A DNA stretch of 64,000 nucleotides from NCBI GenBank assembly GCA_964346245.1, contig CAYFUF010000001.1, forward strand, positions 62,001 to 126,000, written 5' to 3'. This DNA comes from CAYFUF01 sp964346245. Lineage in GTDB: Bacteria; Bacillota; Clostridia; Tissierellales; Peptoniphilaceae. The position numbers were made by a program, and so were the translations under genes. This document shows, piece by piece, positions 8,056 through 16,404 of this stretch. Every line of letters begins with the position of its first letter. Positions within the stretch are counted from its first letter, which is position 1. The notes under the pieces were generated by a model. The model was given only the letters and a program-made list of their open reading frames with translations. It ran no database searches and was not told the origin of the DNA.

Positions 8056-10065
8056 TTAGATGAATAAAGGAATAAAGATAAGGGAGACCGTGGTCATCAA
8101 CTTGATAAGGATGTTGATGGATGGGCCGGAGGTATCCTTGAATGGATCGCCTACGGTGTCTCCGGTAACGGCAGCTTTATGAGCTTCGCTACCCTTACCA
8201 CCATGAGCTCCACCTTCGATAAACTTCTTGGCATTATCCCAAGCACCACCGGCGTTGGACATGAACATGGCCATCAAAACGCCTGTGACCAAAGCGCCAA
8301 CGAGGAGTCCCCCCAGAGCTTCCGCCCCGAGAATCATTCCGACGACAACAGGTGATGCTACGGCAAGCAAGCCCGGTAGAACCATCTTCTTTAAGGAAGC
8401 GTCGGTAGAGATTGAGATACATCTCTCATAATCTGGGTCGGAGGTGCCTTCCAAAATTCCTGGGTCTGACTTGAACTGACGGCGAACCTCTTGGACCATA
8501 GCGTTGGCTGCATCGCCTACGGCGGTCATGGTTAAAGCGGAGAATAGGAAAGGTAGCATACCACCGATGAAGGCTCCGGCGATTACTAGTGGTTGCGTGA
8601 TATCTAAGCCCTCTAATCCTGCTGCCTGAGTGAAGGAAGCGAACAGGGATAGGGAGGTAAGTGCTGCTGAACCGATAGCGAATCCCTTACCAATAGCTGC
8701 TGTCGTATTTCCTACAGAGTCAAGTTGATCTGTGATGTCTCTTACTTCTTCTGGCAAGTTGCTCATTTCAGCGATACCACCAGCGTTATCTGCGACAGGA
8801 CCGTAAGCATCAACTGCGATGGTAATTGCACAGGTGCCCAGCATACCTAAAGCGGCAATGGCAATACCATACAGTCCGGATAAGCCCTCTGCAATTTCAA
8901 GGCCACCAAAGGTGAAACTATCCATGGAGAAGAAGGAAACTAAAACACCAATAGCGATGAAAATCATGGGAGCTGATGTCGAATTCATACCGACAGAGAG
9001 GCCGGAGATGATGTTTGTGGCATGGCCCGTTTCAGATTCTTTAGCAATCTTGCGAACAAAGGGGAAGTTATCTGAGGTGTAAATCTCGGTCACCTTGGAG
9101 ATGAGCAAGCCAACTAAAACACCTGCAACAACGGGGATGAATGGGGTAATGCTACCGAAAATAATCAAGCTCATGATGAGGGTTCCTACCATCATCGCCA
9201 AGCTGGAGATAAGTGTACCCCGGTTTAGGGACTTTTGTGGGTCTCCACTACCTCTAACGGACAGGATACCCATAATGGATGCGCCGATGCCGATAAAAAT
9301 TAAAGCAAAAGCGTATTGGATACCTTGAAGTTGGAAGGCAAGGGCACCTAGGGTGAAGACGGATAGGATGGAGCCGACGTAGGACTCGAATAAGTCCGCG
9401 CCCATACCAGCGACGTCACCGACGTTGTCGCCTACGTTATCTGCAATAACAGCAGGGTTTCTAGGGTCATCCTCAGGGATACCTGCTTCGACCTTGCCAA
9501 CGAGGTCGGCTCCGACATCGGCAGCTTTGGTATAGATACCGCCGCCAACACGGGCAAACAAAGCAACGAAGGATGCGCCTAAACTGTAACCGGTAAGGAT
9601 GGCTACATTCTCAAAAATCATATAAAAGATACTCATGCCGATAGCACCTAAGCCAACGACAACTAGGCCCATGACAGATCCAGATGAGAAAGCAACTTGC
9701 AGGGCTTGATTCATGCCGCCACTTCTTGCTTGCTCAGCAGTTCTGACGTTGGCGCTTGTTGCAGAGTTCATTCCGATTAAACCTGCAACCATGGAACTTA
9801 GCGCTCCAAATAAAAAAGCAATGGCTGTAAACCATCCATTATCGCCAAGCGTTAAGCCTATGACTATAAACAGAACTACGATAAGTACGCCTATGATTGT
9901 GTACTCACGTCTTAGAAATGCGTAAGCACCTTTCTGGATGCGGCGAGCTAGTGACCGCATGGTTTCATTACCGGCTGGTAACTTCGAAATAGATTGTAGC
10001 TTTTGAAAAGCTAGTACGATCGAAGCAATACCGACGGCAATCGCTATGATACCGAACAATATCAT
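8056..10065 (-). CDS. hppA: Membrane-bound ion-translocating pyrophosphatase, K+-stimulated type
   Basis: This polytopic enzyme (669 residues, about 16 membrane segments) couples PPi hydrolysis to H+ or Na+ export. The substrate site is plain: DNVGDNVGDVAGMGADLFESY around residues 211-231, and DAYGPVADNAGG further on. The stretch GNTTAAIGKG has Ala where K+-independent enzymes have Lys (GNTTKA), so the protein belongs to the K+-requiring class; H+ versus Na+ cannot be settled by eye. I start at the ATG at 10065, seven nt after AGGAGG; the ATG at 10071 lies only one nt from that site. It is monocistronic. Confidence 0.94.
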   Translation of the reverse strand: MILFGIIAIAVGIASIVLAFQKLQSISKLPAGNETMRSLARRIQKGAYAFLRREYTIIGVLIVVLFIVIGLTLGDNGWFTAIAFLFGALSSMVAGLIGMNSATSANVRTAEQARSGGMNQALQVAFSSGSVMGLVVVGLGAIGMSIFYMIFENVAILTGYSLGASFVALFARVGGGIYTKAADVGADLVGKVEAGIPEDDPRNPAVIADNVGDNVGDVAGMGADLFESYVGSILSVFTLGALAFQLQGIQYAFALIFIGIGASIMGILSVRGSGDPQKSLNRGTLISSLAMMVGTLIMSLIIFGSITPFIPVVAGVLVGLLISKVTEIYTSDNFPFVRKIAKESETGHATNIISGLSVGMNSTSAPMIFIAIGVLVSFFSMDSFTFGGLEIAEGLSGLYGIAIAALGMLGTCAITIAVDAYGPVADNAGGIAEMSNLPEEVRDITDQLDSVGNTTAAIGKGFAIGSAALTSLSLFASFTQAAGLEGLDITQPLVIAGAFIGGMLPFLFSALTMTAVGDAANAMVQEVRRQFKSDPGILEGTSDPDYERCISISTDASLKKMVLPGLLAVASPVVVGMILGAEALGGLLVGALVTGVLMAMFMSNAGGAWDNAKKFIEGGAHGGKGSEAHKAAVTGDTVGDPFKDTSGPSINILIKLMTTVSLIFIPLFI

Positions 10066-10096
10066 TTTCATTCCTCCTCTTTCTTACGATGAGATT

Positions 10097-10125
10097 ATTT
10101 TATACCATTATAGAGGAAACTGGTG
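10097..10125 (-). promoter_or_regulatory. Putative hppA promoter
   Basis: On the minus strand TTCACC is followed after 17 nt by TATAAA (within GGTATAAAATAATC), upstream of the hppA ribosome site. An overlapping TATAAT occurs 8 nt earlier. The assignment is by eye. Confidence 0.35.
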
Positions 10126-10230
10126 AAAAGTAAAAGGAAACGTTCTCAAAGAGTACATCTGTTTTATTAATTTAAGAACTACTTAATAATTAGACAGGTT
10201 ACGCTAGTCCTCTGAATGTTTTTTCTCAGC

Positions 10231-10259
10231 TTGTTTAATATTCGCTAGTACGGTAAAAT
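10231..10259 (+). promoter_or_regulatory. Putative mscL promoter
   Basis: TTGTTT (10231-10236), a 17-nt spacer and TAAAAT (10254-10259) upstream of mscL. Transcription would start around 10266, at the perfect inverted repeat that follows. Confidence 0.5.
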
Positions 10260-10263
10260 AACA

Positions 10264-10288
10264 GTAGTTTATGAGATTGATAAACTAC
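10264..10288 (+). repeat. Perfect inverted repeat in the mscL leader
   Basis: GTAGTTTAT (10264-10272) and ATAAACTAC (10280-10288) are perfect complements with a 7-nt loop. Placed at the predicted transcription start and 38 nt before the mscL ATG, it may be an operator or a 5' stabilising hairpin. Confidence 0.6.
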
Positions 10289-10325
10289 ACATGAAATTAT
10301 TTAATTGATAGTGAAAGGGAATTGT

Positions 10326-10721
10326 ATGCTTAAAGAATTTAAAGAGTTTATTGCTAAGGGTAATGTCCTGGATATGGCCATAGGTCTTGTCATTGGTTCT
10401 GCTTTCACCGCAGTGATCACTTCACTCGTTGAAAACATCATTACTCCCCTGCTCAGCGTCTTCACCAGTGGCGTTGACTTCAAGGATTGGGTAGTAAGCG
10501 TTGGTAGTGTTAACTTCCAAGTTGGTCTGTTCATCAATTCGATTACCTCCTTCTTGATCATTGCCTTCGTTATGTTCGTCGTTGTTAAGGCTGCTAACCG
10601 CATGCGCAAGACCGAGGAAGCCGAAGTGACAACAAAAGAATGTCCTTTCTGCAAAACCGAGATTCCTCTGGATGCAACTCGTTGCCCACACTGCACAAGC
10701 GAACTTCAGGCTCGCGCATAA
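10326..10721 (+). CDS. mscL: Large-conductance mechanosensitive channel MscL with a C-terminal zinc ribbon
   Basis: MscL opens under membrane tension to release solutes in hypo-osmotic shock. The 131-residue protein starts with the amphipathic helix (MLKEFKEFIAKGNVLDMAIGLVIG runs into TM1) and has TM2 around residues 66-90. Instead of the usual charged C-terminal helix it ends with CPFC...CPHC (C106, C109, C120, C123), a probable zinc ribbon. The ATG at 10326 is preceded by AAAGGGA and fits the family start; a longer frame from 10305 adds seven residues. It is a single plus-strand gene with its own promoter and terminator. Confidence 0.95.
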   Translation: MLKEFKEFIAKGNVLDMAIGLVIGSAFTAVITSLVENIITPLLSVFTSGVDFKDWVVSVGSVNFQVGLFINSITSFLIIAFVMFVVVKAANRMRKTEEAEVTTKECPFCKTEIPLDATRCPHCTSELQARA

Positions 10722-10745
10722 TTAACTTTTATTTTATTAAAACGG

Positions 10746-10785
10746 AAACTCCCCCTCCTGCTTTCCCAGGACGAGGGAGTTTTTA
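10746..10785 (+). terminator. Intrinsic terminator after mscL
   Basis: AAACTCCC (10746-10753) pairs with GGGAGTTT (10775-10782), with a further CCTG/CAGG pairing inside, followed by TTTTAT. Confidence 0.8.
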
Positions 10786-10822
10786 TCTGTTGCTTTTTCG
10801 TTTGTCTCACTTATTTGATTCC

Positions 10823-11431
10823 TTACAGACTTTTCCCAAGCCCACACCCTTCTTTGGCCAAAAGATCTGCTTCCTCGTTGTACTTATCTCCTGTATGAGC
10901 GGCTACTTTGACGAATTCTATTGTCAAGTCTTGGGCAGCTTGTTTGGCAAAAGCCTGATAATTTCTGGTGAGATCAAGGTTGGCTTTCCATTCCCCTAAG
11001 GCCCAGCTGCGAATGCCCGCATAGTCATAGTGGATGATGAGCTCTTTCATCTTCTCTTGTTGAGCAAGCCGGATTGCTTCTGTGGCAGCTAAAACTTCAC
11101 CAGCAACATTGCGGTGATCAGCGTAGTCCCCATCAAGAGAACCACAATAAGTCTTTTTACCAGCACTGGTAAAGCTTATGATACCGTAGCCGAAGGTCTT
11201 GTTCTCAATATTATAGGAGCCATCTACGTAGACAACCATAACACCCTCAGGCAGGGCCTCTAGGTCGTAACGACTCACATACTCCTCATCTTTCATGAAA
11301 GCCTCTGCCTGGTCTAAACTTTCAAACTTTTTATACTGAGCACCCTTGAATCCGTGGACCTGAGCTTTACACTCTTCCCAAGTCTTATAGATACCTGGCT
11401 TCTTTCCTTTGCGAACAGCATAGAACTTCAT
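10823..11431 (-). CDS. Ribonuclease HI with N-terminal viroplasmin (hybrid-binding) domain
   Basis: RNase H cleaves RNA in RNA-DNA hybrids. Residues 1-47 are the caulimovirus viroplasmin/hybrid-binding domain (FYAVRKGKKPGIYKTWEEC...FKGAQYKKF) and residues 65-202 the RNase HI domain with all four acidic residues: D70 (YVDGSY), E112 (GEVLAA), D136 (HYDYAGI) and D189 (EADLLAKEG). The 202-residue fusion is typical of Firmicutes RNase HI. Its ATG overlaps the amylase stop by one base (TAATG), so translation is probably coupled. Confidence 0.92.
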   Translation of the reverse strand: MKFYAVRKGKKPGIYKTWEECKAQVHGFKGAQYKKFESLDQAEAFMKDEEYVSRYDLEALPEGVMVVYVDGSYNIENKTFGYGIISFTSAGKKTYCGSLDGDYADHRNVAGEVLAATEAIRLAQQEKMKELIIHYDYAGIRSWALGEWKANLDLTRNYQAFAKQAAQDLTIEFVKVAAHTGDKYNEEADLLAKEGCGLGKSL

Positions 11432-12909
11432 TAGTCTTCACGCTCACCAAATTCTTCTTGATACTTATCGAACATATATTCCGTTGTCCACCAGGAAACA
11501 GATCCTGGACCTACGGTAAACTCGCCAAAACCCTCATCATCGATAATAATCTCTTCCGATGGGTTTGCCCAGTTGATGAACATCTGTCCTTCAAATTCCT
11601 CACCGACAAACATTCTTTCGTGGTCCATATCGCCTGTAGAAATCAGGACAACCATAGGGCTGGACTCTTCTCCTTGGCCATAATTGACCCAGCCGATCTT
11701 CGTGGGGGTTACCCAGTAATCGTCTTGGTGGTCACCTAGGCAGTGCATGCGAAGGTAGAGCATCTTCTTCAAATCTGCATTGATGCCTTCGTAGCCCATG
11801 CTGCCAATACCATCCCAGTCTCCCCTGAAGATACAAGGGTAACCTTGGGGTCTCAGTAAGATGATGGAATAGGCAATTGACTTAAACCAGTTATCTACCC
11901 AGCTAGCTAAAGATTGACCTGGCTGGGAATCGTGGTTATCGACAAAGGTTACTGCAGAGACATCTCGGTCTTGCACCAAAGTGTCATCAAAGACTTGGCG
12001 GATATCATACTCGTCTTGTTGAGAGGCGGTCATAAAGTTGAAGTGCAGGGGCACATCGAAAAGATCTACATTGTAGCCGGTCTCATGAAGATAGTGCTGG
12101 ATGGTGTTATCATCGTTGTTCCAATACTCTCCGACAAAGTAGAAGTTAGGGTGTCTTTCAATGATGTGCTCAGACAAATGGTCGATGAAGTCGAAGGAAA
12201 TATGCTTGAGTGCATCGTAGCGGAAGCCATCGTAACCAAGCTCATTGATCATGAAGTCGGCGACACGGATAAGCTCTCCCTCCACATCTGGATGAGCGTG
12301 GTCAATATCGGCATTCATCAAGAAGTCAAAGTTTCCCTTTTCATCATCGGTCTCATTTGACCAGTACTTGTTCTCTCCCATGATACGGTAGATTGCCTTC
12401 GTATCGGTCCTAAAGTCGAAGTCTACTCCAGTGAAGTGGGTGTGGTCCCAAATGAAGTCAGAGTACTTTCCCTCTCTGCCTGGGAAAGTAAACTTGGTCC
12501 ACGCTTCGATATCATGGGGTTCGCTGGCATCTTTTGTGCGGTCATTTTGGTCGACCATTACCGCTTGGAAAACTTCTGTCTCATCGGCCCCACCTTTGTG
12601 GTTAAAGACCATATCGGCATATACTTCCATTCCGTTGTCATGGATGACTTTGATGAGGTTTTCTAGCTCTTCTCTTGTGCCATACTTGGTTCTGACCGTC
12701 CCCTTTTGATCAAACTCGCCCAAGTCCCAATAATCGTAGGAACCGTAACCTACATCATTATCAGATGTTCCTTTGTGGGCAGGTGGTAGCCAAATTGCGG
12801 TGATTCCCAGGCTGGCTAAGTAAGGGACCATTCCAGCAAAGTGGTTGTAGAACTCGCCATCGGCTGGCGAGTCCCAGTGGAATGCTTGCATCATTACGCC
12901 GTTTTTCAT
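11431..12909 (-). CDS. Cytoplasmic alpha-amylase (GH13)
   Basis: A GH13 alpha-amylase of 492 residues without a signal peptide, so it should act on internal glycogen or imported maltodextrins, like E. coli AmyA. All conserved regions are present: I DMVFNHKGG (near 99), II GFRYDALKHI with nucleophile D232, III FVGEYW with acid/base E261, and IV FVDNHD with D327. The ATG at 12909 has GGAGAGCTT upstream and starts MKNGVMMQAFHWD as in relatives; an in-frame extension to 12954 adds 15 residues without a ribosome site. It is co-transcribed with the RNase H gene and complements the glgP and malQ genes at 57542-61515. Confidence 0.94.
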   Translation of the reverse strand: MKNGVMMQAFHWDSPADGEFYNHFAGMVPYLASLGITAIWLPPAHKGTSDNDVGYGSYDYWDLGEFDQKGTVRTKYGTREELENLIKVIHDNGMEVYADMVFNHKGGADETEVFQAVMVDQNDRTKDASEPHDIEAWTKFTFPGREGKYSDFIWDHTHFTGVDFDFRTDTKAIYRIMGENKYWSNETDDEKGNFDFLMNADIDHAHPDVEGELIRVADFMINELGYDGFRYDALKHISFDFIDHLSEHIIERHPNFYFVGEYWNNDDNTIQHYLHETGYNVDLFDVPLHFNFMTASQQDEYDIRQVFDDTLVQDRDVSAVTFVDNHDSQPGQSLASWVDNWFKSIAYSIILLRPQGYPCIFRGDWDGIGSMGYEGINADLKKMLYLRMHCLGDHQDDYWVTPTKIGWVNYGQGEESSPMVVLISTGDMDHERMFVGEEFEGQMFINWANPSEEIIIDDEGFGEFTVGPGSVSWWTTEYMFDKYQEEFGERED

Positions 12910-12960
12910 AAGCTCTCCTTTCAATAAATATTGATAAGAATTAAATTTTGACAAGAAAAA

Positions 12961-13032
12961 CGTGCCATCTGGGATTCGAACCCAGGTCCTTCAGTTCCGG
13001 AGACTGACGCGCTTCCCCTGCGCTAATGGCAC
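12961..13032 (-). tRNA. tRNA-Arg (anticodon CCG)
   Basis: The cloverleaf has acceptor stem GTGCCAT/ATGGCAC, anticodon stem TCAGT/ACTGA with loop CTCCGGA, and T-arm CTGGGTTCGAATCCCAG. Anticodon CCG reads CGG. The discriminator is G and CCA is not encoded. Confidence 0.95.
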
Positions 13033-13057
13033 TAATAGGATGATGTTAACACAAAAC

Positions 13058-13114
13058 GAGCCTTGAGGAAAGGGGAGGCAAAAAACTAAACTTAACCTCC
13101 CCTACACTTGGCTC
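13058..13114 (-). terminator. Long nested hairpin, probable terminator after the aldehyde dehydrogenase gene
   Basis: An outer stem GAGCC/GGCTC encloses a perfect 8-bp stem AGGGGAGG/CCTCCCCT with an A/T-rich loop. On the minus strand it is followed by GTTTTG. Because the T-run is short, termination strength is uncertain. Confidence 0.55.
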
Positions 13115-13120
13115 TTTCTA

Positions 13121-14545
13121 TTACTTCTCTTTTCCTTCATGGACAATAGGCATTGTCTTCGTTTCTAAATATTCCTCTAAGCCTTCAACGCCGCCTTCTC
13201 TACCATTGCCACTCATCTTGTAGCCACCGAAAGGCACGCCCGCTGGTGGGTTGGCATCGTTTACTGTAACGGTGCCCGACTTAATTTCCTTAGCCACGCG
13301 GAAAGCCTCTTCTGGCTCGCCAAAAACTGCACCCGACAGGCCATAAATAACGTCATTGGCTTTTTCAATTGCCTCTTCAACACTGTCTACATAGATAACG
13401 GAAAGGACAGGGCCAAAGATCTCTTCTTGAGCAATCTCCGAATCATTATCCACATCGGCGAAGACAATCGGGTGAACGAAGTAACCTTTTTCAGGAAGCT
13501 CTTGTTCATTTTCAATAAGGACCCTTGCCTCCTTCTTGCCCTGCTCGATATACTTAGTCACCTTGTCGTATTGCTTTTGCGAAGATAAGGGGCCTACTTT
13601 GGTTTCTGGATCATCAGGCATACCTACCTTATAGTAACCAAAGAGCTCAACCAACTTCTCTTCAAATTGGTCCTTGATAGCGTTAAGGACAATTGCCCTA
13701 GACCAAGCTGAGCAGGTTTGGCCAGTGTTATTGAAGATAGTTCCAAGCATTGCCTTAATGCCTTCCTCCAGATAAGTGTCATCCAGGAAGACGGCTGGCG
13801 ACTTTCCACCTAGCTCCAAAGCGGTTCTTTTAACGCTGTCAATTGCTAGCTTGGCCACCTCGATACCACCCTTGGTGGAACCCGTAAAGGACACTAGGTC
13901 TACCTCTGGGTTTGTGGCAATAGCATTACCCACCTCAGAGCCTTGTCCCGTTACAAGATTCAAGACGCCCTTAGGTAGCCCAGCCTTTTCCAGGCCATCC
14001 ACTACGTAATAGGCAATCAGAGGAGTCTGCTTACTTGGCTTTAAAATAATCGCATTACCCGTTAGGATACCAAAGATAATCTTCTGCACAATCTGTCCCA
14101 AAGGATAGTTCCAAGGGGTAATCGCACCCACTACACCGATGGGTTCCTTGAGAATCAGGGTGTTCTTTTCCTTTCTCTCATACTCATAATCCTGTGCAAT
14201 CTCGATGTAGCGCTCGATACGGTCAATCTGATTGCCCAGATGCACCTTCTTGGTGAAGCCAAGAGGAGAGCCTAATTCCTTGCTGATGCATACGGTAATC
14301 TCATCTTCATTCTCTTTCAGATAAGCATGGAACTTCTTAATAATCTCCACCCGCTCATCTAACGTGGAGTGCTTAAACGTTTCAAAGGCTTCTCTAGCTG
14401 CTTTAGCTGCTTTGTTGACATCTTCCTCATTACCTCTGGGTACTTTAGCAATCACTTCCTCGGTCGCTGGATTGATAACTTCAATAAATTCCCCTGAAGC
14501 AGAATCGACATATTCTCCATTGATATACAGTTTTTCAAAGTTCAT
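13121..14545 (-). CDS. NAD(P)-dependent aldehyde dehydrogenase
   Basis: A 474-residue member of the aldehyde dehydrogenase superfamily, oxidising an aldehyde to the acid. Visible landmarks are TPWNYPLGQ (about 140), KPSKQTPL (cofactor), FTGSTKGG (Rossmann turn), the general base in LELGGKSP, the nucleophile Cys in NTGQTCSAWSR, and QEEIFGPVLSV near the C terminus. The substrate cannot be read from sequence; its nearness to uronate genes is suggestive only, because those face the same way beyond a divergent region and a gap. The start has GGAG upstream. Confidence 0.9.
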   Translation of the reverse strand: MNFEKLYINGEYVDSASGEFIEVINPATEEVIAKVPRGNEEDVNKAAKAAREAFETFKHSTLDERVEIIKKFHAYLKENEDEITVCISKELGSPLGFTKKVHLGNQIDRIERYIEIAQDYEYERKEKNTLILKEPIGVVGAITPWNYPLGQIVQKIIFGILTGNAIILKPSKQTPLIAYYVVDGLEKAGLPKGVLNLVTGQGSEVGNAIATNPEVDLVSFTGSTKGGIEVAKLAIDSVKRTALELGGKSPAVFLDDTYLEEGIKAMLGTIFNNTGQTCSAWSRAIVLNAIKDQFEEKLVELFGYYKVGMPDDPETKVGPLSSQKQYDKVTKYIEQGKKEARVLIENEQELPEKGYFVHPIVFADVDNDSEIAQEEIFGPVLSVIYVDSVEEAIEKANDVIYGLSGAVFGEPEEAFRVAKEIKSGTVTVNDANPPAGVPFGGYKMSGNGREGGVEGLEEYLETKTMPIVHEGKEK

Positions 14546-14789
14546 CCGTCGCTCCTATCTTTAAGTAGGTGGAGATAGCTTAAGTACTATAAGCCCTCAC
14601 CCTAACTAAGTTGAGTAACAAATCGTCTTCTTACAGATACCCTTTTTTCCCTATTTAGTAAGCCTCAGGGTCAATAAGTTGAAGAAGACGGCCGCACATA
14701 ATTCGTGGCAAACTCAAGAATGAAAGCTTTTGGGTATATAAAAGATGTCCACAAGATTGAAATGAAGAAAGTAAAGATTGGAGACAATA
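14546..14789. promoter_or_regulatory. Divergent intergenic region with an interrupted inverted repeat
   Basis: The region separates the leftward aldehyde dehydrogenase from the rightward DJ-1/PfpI gene, so it must hold promoters for both. Two complementary 9-mers, CGTCTTCTT (14624-14632) and AAGAAGACG (14682-14690), are 49 nt apart and enclose a second pair, ACCC and GGGT. I found no clear -35/-10 pair and no open reading frame. Confidence 0.4.
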
Positions 14790-15055
14790 ATGAAAAAAGT
14801 TGGTGTATTCATTGAAGACCTATTTGATGAGCAGGAGCTCATTTACCCTTATCACCGCCTGAGAGAAGATTATGAGGTTCTCTTAATTGGCACCGAAGCT
14901 GACAAGGAATATAAAGGCAAGGAAGGTTTCACGCTAAAGAGCGATGTTGCTTCCAAGGAAGTGAATCCAGAGGACTTAGCTGGCGTCTTTATTCCCGGGG
15001 GTTACTCTCCAGATAAGATGCGTCGTAGCGAGGGCACAAAAAATATCGTAAAGAG
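14790..15055 (+). CDS. DJ-1/PfpI family protein (partial, 3' end lost in the assembly gap)
   Basis: The first 88 residues resemble DJ-1/PfpI class I glutamine-amidotransferase-like proteins: an opening beta strand (MKKVGVFIEDLFDEQEL), a middle region of strand and loop, and AGVFIPGGYSPDKMRR, the oxyanion-loop region of the family. The expected nucleophile cysteine would lie within the 100-N gap, so activity (protease, chaperone or deglycase types exist) cannot be judged. I use the ATG at 14790 after GGAGACAATA. It runs towards the KDG kinase gene, convergently. Confidence 0.8.
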
Positions 15056-15155
15056 NNNNNNNNNNNNNNNNNNNNNNNNNNNNNNNNNNNNNNNNNNNNN
15101 NNNNNNNNNNNNNNNNNNNNNNNNNNNNNNNNNNNNNNNNNNNNNNNNNNNNNNN
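15056..15155. other. Assembly gap of 100 N
   Basis: A run of exactly 100 N, the conventional size for a scaffold gap of unknown length. It cuts the 3' ends of two convergent genes; any gene between them is invisible. Confidence 0.98.
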
Positions 15156-16006
15156 AAAGAGTCTCCGCCACCTACTCGGTCGACAATGCGAACATCGTAC
15201 TTCTTCGACTGGTAGAATTCCTTGCCATCATAGATAGCTGCAGACCAACCATTATCTGATGCAGAATAGGACTCTCTTAGGCTGGTTGCTACCAACTTAA
15301 AGTCGAATTCTTTCATCATTTGCTTGAGGACAACTTCGTAGCTTTCTACATCCAGTTGACCCTTCTCCACATCCAAGCCTTCTGGGGTGAAACCTAAGGA
15401 TAAGGAGGCATCCTCTTCATTGCCTATGCAGACATCAACATACTCCATCAGAGGGCGCATAGTTGCCTGAGCTTCCTCTGGTGTCCACATTGTCGCACGA
15501 TAGTTAAGGTCAATGGAGGTGGTTGCTCCCGCCTTTTTAGCTGTCTTCATTGCAGCAACCGTGATTTCGGCCCCCTGCTTGGAAAGAGCAGGCGTTATGC
15601 CTGAAGTATGAAACCATGCGCAATCCTTAAAGATTTCATCGAAATCGAAGTCGGATAAGTCGGCTTCCGCAATGGCGGACCTTGCTCGGTCATAGATGAC
15701 CTTGGAGGGACGCATGGAAGCTCCTACCTCGGAGAAGTAGATGCCGACACGGTCGCCGCCGCGCGCAACATAGTCTGTCTTCACACCATAGCGGCGGAGC
15801 TCGTTTACAGCAGCCTGACCTATCTCGTGCTCTGGTAACTTGGAAACATAGTAAGCATCAAAGCCATAGTTTGCCAAACTGACCGCAACGTTAGCCTCGC
15901 CACCACCGTAAACGATATCGAAAGAAGAGGCCTGGACGAAGCGTTCATATCCTGGAGGGGTCAACCTCAGCATAATTTCGCCTAATGTAACTACCTTCTT
16001 ACTCAT
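15156..16006 (-). CDS. kdgK: 2-dehydro-3-deoxygluconokinase, PfkB family (partial, C terminus lost in the gap)
   Basis: KDG kinase phosphorylates 2-keto-3-deoxygluconate to KDPG in uronate breakdown. The visible 283 residues have the PfkB signature 1 region (GGGEANVAVSLANYGFDAYYVSKL) and reach the C-terminal signature, RVGGGDS, where the assembly gap cuts just at the anion-hole GAGD-like motif. The N terminus (TLGEIMLRLTPPGYERF) and RARSAIAEA are typical of KdgK. It overlaps the end of the aldolase fragment by 8 bp and belongs to the same transcript. A related sugar kinase specificity remains possible. Confidence 0.85.
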
Positions 16007-16391
16007 TATTTCTTGCCTCCTTAACTGCTTGTACGAACTTCTTGGCTTTTTCTACAATTTCGTCGTGACTGCCCTTGACTAGAGCTGAACCAACGCCGAT
16101 TGCATATGCACCATTAGCAAACCATTCACCGACGTTCTCTAAGCTAACGCCACCTGTTGGCATGATGTTCACTTGTGGTAGCGGAGCCTTGATATCTTTA
16201 AAGTACTTTGGTCCAACTAAAGAGCCTGGGAAGACCTTGATTACATCTACGCCGAACTTCAGTGCTTCGACCATTTCAGTCGGTGTTACACAGCCTGGCA
16301 TATAAGGAATCTGATAGAGGTTACACAGCTTAGCGACCTCTTCATCGAAAGCTGGGGATACAATAAACTTTGCTCCGTTCATGATGGCCAA
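15999..16391 (-). pseudogene. eda: KDPG/KHG aldolase, truncated at the N terminus
   Basis: The 130 codons match the C-terminal two thirds of 2-keto-3-deoxy-6-phosphogluconate aldolase: LAIMNGAKFIVSPAFD, YMPGCVTPTEM, the Schiff-base lysine in DVIKVFPGS, and PTGGV. The family is about 205-215 residues; the first 75 or so, including the catalytic glutamate strand and GAGTV, are absent. Family-like sequence extends upstream in frame (NRAARLAI) until it runs into the last codons of the reductase gene, with an in-frame TAA at 16413-16415. The only starts are a TTG at 16391 and an ATG at 16382, neither with a ribosome site. This looks like a deletion junction, or an assembly error, rather than a functional gene. 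Confidence 0.75.
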
Positions 16392-16404
16392 TCTTGCTGC
16401 TCGA

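Noticed and set aside
14778..15215. A continuous 145-residue reading frame across the N run
   Set aside because: The frame passes through 100 N and continues antisense to the kinase gene; the apparent fusion is an artefact of the gap.
15002..16006. A continuous 334-residue kinase frame across the N run
   Set aside because: Residues beyond the gap are the antisense of the DJ-1 gene, so the kinase is partial and ends at 15156.
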